From the NCBI RefSeq assembly GCF_012034245.1, contig NZ_JAATEO010000007.1:62001-126000 (forward strand): a stretch of DNA of 64,000 nt. Reading direction: 5' to 3'. Position numbers and translations under genes: made by a program. Below, piece after piece: positions 58,740-64,000 of the stretch. The notes below the pieces were generated by a model, which saw only the letters and a program-made list of their open reading frames with translations, had not been told where the DNA came from and did no database searches. Source of the stretch: Micromonospora thermarum (GTDB taxonomy: Bacteria; Actinomycetota; Actinomycetes; Mycobacteriales; Micromonosporaceae). Within the stretch, counting starts at the first letter, position 1, and every line of letters starts with the position of its first letter.

Positions 58740-59180
58740 TCACCCGTCCCGGCGGCCCAGCCGGTCCTGCGCGGCGGCCAGCCCATTGACGAACATCGTG
58801 AGCTGCCGGGCGGCGTCCTGCTGGATCGCCGTCAACTGCCGGCCGAGGTCACCGAGGTCGACCGGCCCGGCCGCCGGCACCGCCTGCTGGAGATCCGCCA
58901 ACGCGGCGTTGACCGCTTCGACGACGTGCTCGGTCACCGTCGCGAGGTCGAGCCGCAGCAGCCGCGGGTCGACCTCAAGCGAGGTCACCCGGCCGGGTGG
59001 TCCGGTGCGGGCCTTCACCAGGCCGTCGGCAGCCTCGCCGTACCCCTCGGGCGGGGAGGCGTCCGCGTCCTGCGTCGCGGACTGGTACGCCGTCAAGGCG
59101 CGCATCGTGTCCGCCAGTGCCTTGTCCATTCCGGACGGATCGGTCGACGTCACCTCGGCCCCCGATTCCTGTGTGACCAC
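58740..59180 (-). CDS. YbaB/EbfC-like protein of the toxin locus
   Basis: 146 residues. An N-terminal coiled helix (MDKALADTMRALTAYQSATQ) and VKARTGPPGRVTSLEVDPRL followed by ATVTEHVVEAVNAALADLQQ match the YbaB/EbfC nucleoid-protein family variant that begins many WXG100 toxin operons. It is first gene of the five-gene reverse unit 59180 to 56960. Confidence 0.82.
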   Translation of the reverse strand: MVTQESGAEVTSTDPSGMDKALADTMRALTAYQSATQDADASPPEGYGEAADGLVKARTGPPGRVTSLEVDPRLLRLDLATVTEHVVEAVNAALADLQQAVPAAGPVDLGDLGRQLTAIQQDAARQLTMFVNGLAAAQDRLGRRDG

Positions 59181-59364
59181 ATCGCCGCGATCCTAGGCCA
59201 CGTCTGCCAACACATCGAGACGCGTGGACGCGGTGAGCGATTGGTCTCACCGCATCCCGCCGCCGGCGGGTCGCCGGTCCGGCTCTCGGCGGGCGTACGC
59301 GAGCAGCAGCGCCCGGAAAGTCCGGCGCGCCGTGTCGGTGGGGTCGACTACCGTGCGGAAGGTC

Positions 59365-62300
59365 ATGGAGCCGCGGCGCGTCGAGGCCATCATCGGGCGG
59401 GAGCACCCCGCGGGCCTGCTGCGCGCCGAGCTCGACCGGGCCCTCGCCAGCCACGGCGGTCTCGTCCTGGTCACCGGGGAGCCGGGCATCGGAAAGACCA
59501 CGCTGGTCACCGCGCTGGCCGAGGAGGCCCGCCAGCGCGGTGCCCTGGTGCTGGGCGCCGCCTGCTGGGACTCCGACAGCGCCCCCGGCTACTGGCCCTG
59601 GCTCCAGGTCGTCCGCGGTCTGCGTCGCTCACCCGACGACTGGTCGGTCGCCCGCGCCGCCGCCGAGCCCGGTCTCGCCGCCCTGCTCGGCGAGCCGCCC
59701 GGCGGTTCCGGTGCGCCTCCCACGCCGGGCGGTTCCGGTCCGCCCAGCATGCCGGGCGGAGATGACGCGAGCGGGACCGGGCCGTCCATGCCGGGCACCG
59801 ACGGCGGGGACGAGGAGGCGTTCGCCCTCTACGACGCGGTGACGACCGCGCTGGTCACCGTCTCGCAGCGCCGGCCGGTCGTGGTCGTCCTCGACGACCT
59901 GCACTGGGCCGACCCGGCCTCGATGCGGCTGCTGGCCTTCGCCGCCCAGCACACGTGGTTCGAGCGGCTGCTGCTCATCGGCACGTACCGCGACGCCGAG
60001 GTCGAGGCGGCCGACCATCCGCTGCGCCCACTGCTGATGCCGCTGGTGACCAAGGCGACCACCGTCACGCTCACCGGCCTCGGCCGGGACGAGGTGGGCG
60101 CGCTGATGACGCGGACGGCCGGCCGGGAGCCGGACGCCGCCCTGCTCGACGAGGTGCACCGGCGCACCGGCGGTAACCCGTTCTTCGTCGAGCAGACCGC
60201 CCGGCTCTGGCGGGTCGACGGCACGGTCGACCTGATCGCGCCGGGGGTCCGTGAGGCCGTGCGCCGCCGCCTCGCCCAGCTTCCCGACGCGGTGGTCGAG
60301 GCGCTCACCGTCGCTGCCGTACTCGGGCGGCAGTTCCACCGGTCCGTCCTCGCCGCCTGCGCGGGCACCCCGGCGGCCCAGGTCGACCGCCTCCTCGACC
60401 GCGCCGTGACGGCCCGGCTCGTGGTCGCCCGCGGCGGCGGGCGGTTCGCGTTCGCCCACGACCTGGTGCGGGAGACGCTCTACGACGGGCTGGACGAGGC
60501 CGAGCGCCGGGCCCGACACGCGGCGGTGGTCCGGGCCGTCGACCGCGAGCCGGCGCTCACCGAGCGGCTCATCCCCGCCGACCTGGCCCGCCACGCCTGG
60601 CTCGGCGTCGGGGTGCTCGGCCCGTCCCGGGTCGCCGACCTGCTCGTCGCCGCCGCGCGGGACGCCGGCGGGCGACTGGCCCTGGAGGAGTCGAGCGTCC
60701 ACTTCCGCCGGGCCCTGGAGGTCGTCGAGGACCCGTCCCGTCGGGTCCGGATCCTGACCGAGCTGGGGCAGCTGCTGTCGCACTCCGGTGGTAGGGAGGA
60801 GGCGCGGCGGCTCCTCGCCGAGGCGGCGGAGCTGGCCCTCGGGATCGACGACCCCGCGCTGCTCGCCCGCGCCGCGCTCACCGTCCACCGGCACGGCTGG
60901 ACCCCCGCCGGGCACGCGGTCGAGACGGACGGGCTGCTGCGCGAGGCGCACCGGCGGCTCATCGGCGAGCCCGACGACGCCCTGCCGGCGGCCACCGTGG
61001 TGACCGACCTGATCACCGCCACCGAGACGCTCGCCCGCCGGGGCCGGGACGACGAGGCGCTCACCTTCAGCCTCTGGGCCCGCCACGACACCACCTGGGG
61101 GCTCGGCAGCGCCGGCGACCGCGCCACGATCACCGCGGAGATCCGCGACGTCGCCCGCCGCACCGGCGACCGCGAGACCGAGATGTGGGCGACCAGCCTG
61201 CGCTGGGTGGCGCTGCTGGAGCTGGGGGACCCCCACTACGCGCAGGAACACGCCGCGTTCGTCTCCGCGGGTCGCGCGTCCGACGTCGACCGGCACCGGA
61301 TGGCCAGTGCCATCGACGGCGGCATCATCGCCGCCTTCCGGGGCGACTTCGCCCGCGCCGACGCGCTTTTCGGCGAGCTGGTCGGGTTCGGCGAGTGGGA
61401 GCAGTCCGACCACGCGTTCCTCGTGCACCACCTGCGCTGGTCGCTGCTGCTGCTCCAGGGCCGGTACGACGAGATCGACACCCTGCTCCACGGGCTGGAC
61501 CCGACCGACCACACCTACCTGGAACTGGTCCACGGCATCACCGCAGTCGAACGCGGCGACGTGGCGACCGCCGTCCGCCTGGTCACCGGGATCGAGGCCG
61601 CCGGTGCCCCGTACCCCCGGCCGGTGTCGCCGCTCTGGCTGCGCCTGCGCGCGCAGGTCGCCGCCCTCACCCGGGACGCGCGGCGCTGCGCCGAGGCGCG
61701 GGAGGCGCTGGAACCGTACCGGGGGCAGTGGATCGCGGCCCTGTTCGGTTGCGACGTCAGCGGGCCCATCGACCACTGGCTCGCGCTCGTCGACCTCGCC
61801 GAGCAGCGGTGGGACGACGCGGTCGCGGGCTTCACCGCCGCCCGCGCGTCCGCCGACCGCATGGGCGCCCGACCCTGGTCGCTGCTCGCCCGCGCCGGGC
61901 TGGTGGTCGCCCTGACCGGCCGTGACCGGCCCGGCGACGCGGCCGCCGCCGACCTGCGCGCCGAGACGGTACGCGAGGCCGCCGCGCTCGGCATGGCCCA
62001 GGTGCTCCACCGCCTCGGCGCGTCACCGGCACCCACACCCGGGTCCGGCCCGTCGACCACCGAGCCGGCCGTCCCGTCACCCGCCACCGCGGGCTCCGGC
62101 ACCTCCGCCGCGCCCAGCCCGACCGGCGCTTCCGCCGCGCCACGCGGACCCGGCTCGTCGGCGGCCGCGTCGGAGTGTTCCTCCCTGGCGGCGATGACCG
62201 GGCCGGACTGGATGGCGGCCCTGCCGTGGTCGCCCTCCGGCGCCACGCCATCCGTGCCGGTGGACCGCCGCCCGCCGTCCGAGGTCCACGAGTTCCGCCG

Positions 62301-62829
62301 CGACGGCGACGTGTGGCGGCTGGCCTACGGCGGCGTGGTGGCGCACCTGCCGGACGCCAAGGGGCTCCAGGACCTGCACCTGCTGCTGAGCCGTCCCGGT
62401 GTGGACGTCCCCGCGGTCGAGTTGCTCGACCCGGCTGCCGGTCCCGACCTGGTCGCCGCGCACCGGCTCGGCGCCGACCCGGTCCTCGACGACGAGGCGA
62501 AGGCCCGCTACCGGCGCCACCTGGAGCGGCTCGACGACGAGATCGACCGGGCCGCCGCCCGTGGCGACGACCGGAAGGTGGCCGCTCTCGACGCGGAGCG
62601 GGCGGCCCTCCTCGACGAGTTGCGCGCGGCGGCCGGTCTGGCGGGGCGTACCCGGCGGCTCGGCGACCAGGCCGAACGTGCGCGCAAGGCGGTGACCGCC
62701 CGCATCCGCGACACGCTCCGCCGGCTCGACGACCGGCATCCGGCCCTCGCGGCCCACCTCCGCGAGACGGTCTCCACCGGCGGCTCCTGCCGCTACCTCC
62801 CGCCCGACCCCCCGCACTGGCGCCTGTAA
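59365..62829 (+). CDS. Large AAA_16-type ATPase with helical repeats
   Basis: 1154 residues from ATG 59365 (GGAAGG upstream). Walker A GEPGIGKTT has K44; Walker B VVVVLDDLHWAD has D177/D178. Between them a Gly/Pro insertion (about 111-149) repeats GGSG/MPGG. From about 400 come helical TPR-like repeats, then a Pro/Ala/Ser-rich linker near 895-950. The C-terminal part (about 985-1154) contains HEFRRDGDVWRLAYGGVVAH and VSTGGSCRYLPPDPPHWRL, the end module of actinobacterial ATPase regulators that lack a LuxR domain. Role as signal-responsive STAND-type ATPase is inferred. Confidence 0.85.
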   Translation: MEPRRVEAIIGREHPAGLLRAELDRALASHGGLVLVTGEPGIGKTTLVTALAEEARQRGALVLGAACWDSDSAPGYWPWLQVVRGLRRSPDDWSVARAAAEPGLAALLGEPPGGSGAPPTPGGSGPPSMPGGDDASGTGPSMPGTDGGDEEAFALYDAVTTALVTVSQRRPVVVVLDDLHWADPASMRLLAFAAQHTWFERLLLIGTYRDAEVEAADHPLRPLLMPLVTKATTVTLTGLGRDEVGALMTRTAGREPDAALLDEVHRRTGGNPFFVEQTARLWRVDGTVDLIAPGVREAVRRRLAQLPDAVVEALTVAAVLGRQFHRSVLAACAGTPAAQVDRLLDRAVTARLVVARGGGRFAFAHDLVRETLYDGLDEAERRARHAAVVRAVDREPALTERLIPADLARHAWLGVGVLGPSRVADLLVAAARDAGGRLALEESSVHFRRALEVVEDPSRRVRILTELGQLLSHSGGREEARRLLAEAAELALGIDDPALLARAALTVHRHGWTPAGHAVETDGLLREAHRRLIGEPDDALPAATVVTDLITATETLARRGRDDEALTFSLWARHDTTWGLGSAGDRATITAEIRDVARRTGDRETEMWATSLRWVALLELGDPHYAQEHAAFVSAGRASDVDRHRMASAIDGGIIAAFRGDFARADALFGELVGFGEWEQSDHAFLVHHLRWSLLLLQGRYDEIDTLLHGLDPTDHTYLELVHGITAVERGDVATAVRLVTGIEAAGAPYPRPVSPLWLRLRAQVAALTRDARRCAEAREALEPYRGQWIAALFGCDVSGPIDHWLALVDLAEQRWDDAVAGFTAARASADRMGARPWSLLARAGLVVALTGRDRPGDAAAADLRAETVREAAALGMAQVLHRLGASPAPTPGSGPSTTEPAVPSPATAGSGTSAAPSPTGASAAPRGPGSSAAASECSSLAAMTGPDWMAALPWSPSGATPSVPVDRRPPSEVHEFRRDGDVWRLAYGGVVAHLPDAKGLQDLHLLLSRPGVDVPAVELLDPAAGPDLVAAHRLGADPVLDDEAKARYRRHLERLDDEIDRAAARGDDRKVAALDAERAALLDELRAAAGLAGRTRRLGDQAERARKAVTARIRDTLRRLDDRHPALAAHLRETVSTGGSCRYLPPDPPHWRL

Positions 62830-62849
62830 CACCCGTCAGCTCGCACGGC

Positions 62850-62881
62850 GGTGCGGGCGCCGCCACGGCGGCGCCCGCACC
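62850..62881. terminator. Perfect 13-bp GC hairpin between convergent genes
   Basis: GGTGCGGGCGCCG (62850-62862) pairs fully with 62869-62881, with further pairing in the loop. It lies between the ATPase stop (62829) and the exporter permease stop (62891). Confidence 0.85.
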
Positions 62882-62890
62882 GACCTGCTG

Positions 62891-63748
62891 TCAGCGGCGG
62901 TTGTAGCGGTGCATGGTCAGGGTGCCGAAGACGGCTACGAAGCCGGCGCTCCACAGCACCAGCCACATGGTGTTCGTCGCGTCCGGCGAGCCGGCCATCA
63001 CCCCGCGGACCGCGGCCACCAGGTGCGTGATCGGGTTGACCTTGACGAACGCCTGGAGCCAGCCGGGCATCGTGGCCGGCTCGACGAAGACGTTGCTGAG
63101 GAAGGTCAGCGGGAACAGCACCATCATGCTGACGCCCATCACCGACTTCTCGCTGCGCAGGACCAGGCCGAAGAAGGTCCAGACCCAGGAGAACGCGAAC
63201 GAGAAGACCACCAGCAGGCCGATTCCGGCGAGCACGCCGAGCAGGCCGCCGTCGGGGCGGAAGCCCAGGACGAGACCGACGCCGAGGATCACCACGGCGG
63301 CGATGACGTAGCGCAGCACGTCGCCGAAGATCATTCCGACCAGGGCGGCGGGACGCCACACCGGGAGCGTACGGATGCGGTCGAAGACGCCCTTCTCGAT
63401 GTCGTTGTTGAGGCCGAGACCCGTGTACATGGTGATCATGACGACGCTGGTCACCATGATGCCGGGCAGGAAGAACTGCAGGTAGGCACGCGGGCTGTCG
63501 GCGAGGGCACCGCCGAACAGGTACGTGAACATCAGCACCATGATGATCGGGAACGCGGTCACGTCGAACAGCTGCTCGGGGACGTGCTTGATCTTCAGCA
63601 GCGCTCGCCACCCGAACGTGAGCGACGCGGACAGCGCGCTCGGCCTCGGCAGTCGTTCCCCGGGCGCGAGGACCGTGGCCAGCGCCTCGGTCGACGGGAC
63701 GTAGACGGACGGGGCACGCCCGGTCGTCGTGGTCGCGGTGTCGCTCAT
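62891..63748 (-). CDS. DrrB-type ABC-2 exporter permease
   Basis: 285 residues with six hydrophobic helices. The ABC-2 signature is QFFLPGIMVTSVVMITMYTG, then NDIEKGVFDRIRTLPV, and the end has LTFLSNVFVEPATMPGWLQA with FVKVNPITHLVAAVRGVMAG, as in daunorubicin-type exporter permeases. It pairs with the ATPase gene upstream, whose stop overlaps its start (ATGA). Substrate unknown. Confidence 0.92.
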   Translation of the reverse strand: MSDTATTTTGRAPSVYVPSTEALATVLAPGERLPRPSALSASLTFGWRALLKIKHVPEQLFDVTAFPIIMVLMFTYLFGGALADSPRAYLQFFLPGIMVTSVVMITMYTGLGLNNDIEKGVFDRIRTLPVWRPAALVGMIFGDVLRYVIAAVVILGVGLVLGFRPDGGLLGVLAGIGLLVVFSFAFSWVWTFFGLVLRSEKSVMGVSMMVLFPLTFLSNVFVEPATMPGWLQAFVKVNPITHLVAAVRGVMAGSPDATNTMWLVLWSAGFVAVFGTLTMHRYNRR

Positions 63749-64000
63749 CGGGCTGCCTCCAGCTGCTCGTCGCGCTCGTCGGTCGGGGTCGCGGGATGGT
63801 CGGTCAGGGCCAGGAAGACCTCGTCCAGGCTCGGCTGGCCGAGGGAGAAGTCGTCGACGACGATGCCGGCGCGGGCCAGGTCGGCCAGGGCGCGGGCGGC
63901 CTGCTCGCTCGCCGCCAGGTCGGAGCCCTCGCCGCCGACCCGGGCGGTCAGCGCGACCGGGTCCGGTTCGAGCTGGACCGGGACACCGAGCGCGGCGTGC
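63745..64000 (-). CDS. DrrA-type ABC exporter ATPase, C-terminal part (cut by window edge)
   Basis: Only the last 84 codons are in the window. ARAGIVVDDFSLGQPSLDEV and FLALTDHPATPTDE show the DrrA C-terminal extension with its PSLDEVFLALT signature. It is upstream of and overlapping the permease by four bases, so the two are translated together. Confidence 0.9.
   Translation of the reverse strand, partial: HAALGVPVQLEPDPVALTARVGGEGSDLAASEQAARALADLARAGIVVDDFSLGQPSLDEVFLALTDHPATPTDERDEQLEAAR

Noticed and set aside
59629..62010. Reverse open frame of 793 codons
   Set aside because: Antisense shadow of the AAA ATPase gene; no domain recognisable.
1..64000. tRNA, rRNA, CRISPR arrays
   Set aside because: Looked for GTTCGAATC-type T-loops, CCA ends and spaced direct repeats by eye; found none convincing. 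A covariance-model scan could still find one.

Overview
The window is high-GC actinomycete chromosome, most likely Micromonosporaceae (Micromonospora-like). The support is GC-rich third positions throughout, frequent GTG starts, many DUF and regulator families typical of that group, and long GC hairpin terminators without U-tracts. No rRNA, tRNA, CRISPR array or intact insertion sequence was seen.

Layout. 0-5.5 kb: end of a six-cysteine surface-type protein, a VOC protein, a membrane diguanylate cyclase, a zinc-ribbon membrane protein, then a YtrA-type GntR regulator with a near-perfect operator that now controls only a collapsed ABC transporter (ATPase and permease fused by deletion). 5.7-9.5 kb: an ECF42-type sigma factor with a DUF998 protein and two DGPF/YciI proteins. 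Both DGPF units are preceded by the same 53-base block, a good candidate for the sigma factor's target promoter. 9.5-16.1 kb: two large secreted hydrolases (subtilase and CocE-like) and a membrane/F420-oxidoreductase fusion. 16.3-20.5 kb: MMPL exporter divergent from a two-component system.

20.5-40.2 kb is an accessory and defence-rich stretch. It holds an AbiEi/AbiEii-like pair with an inverted repeat over its start site, a Rieske oxygenase, a second six-cysteine protein, a second MMPL exporter, an HNH (McrA-like) endonuclease in lower-GC DNA, and an XRE/GNAT pair. It continues with a Cys-tailed protein and a phosphotransferase, three small coupled ORFs, a frameshifted GIY-YIG gene, and a complete coupled JetABCD (Wadjet type I) anti-plasmid operon.

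40.3-49 kb mixes decayed genes (TetR with three frameshifts; ECF sigma factor and alpha/beta-hydrolase remnants) with intact ones (MerR/methyltransferase pair with a perfect operator, DUF427, GYD, MscS, STAS). 49-56.8 kb: an NAD(P)-binding protein divergent from TetR, a DHA2 exporter, an uncharacterised three-gene cassette, a second GYD protein, an OGG-fold protein ended by an in-frame amber codon, and DUF4180 with a HTH gene. 56.9-59.2 kb is a type VII-secretion-style toxin locus (YbaB-like, WXG100-like, toxin head, deaminase-like tail, SUKH-like immunity). The window ends with a large AAA ATPase and a DrrAB-type ABC exporter cut by the right edge.

Functions come from motif and family recognition by eye; no search was run.
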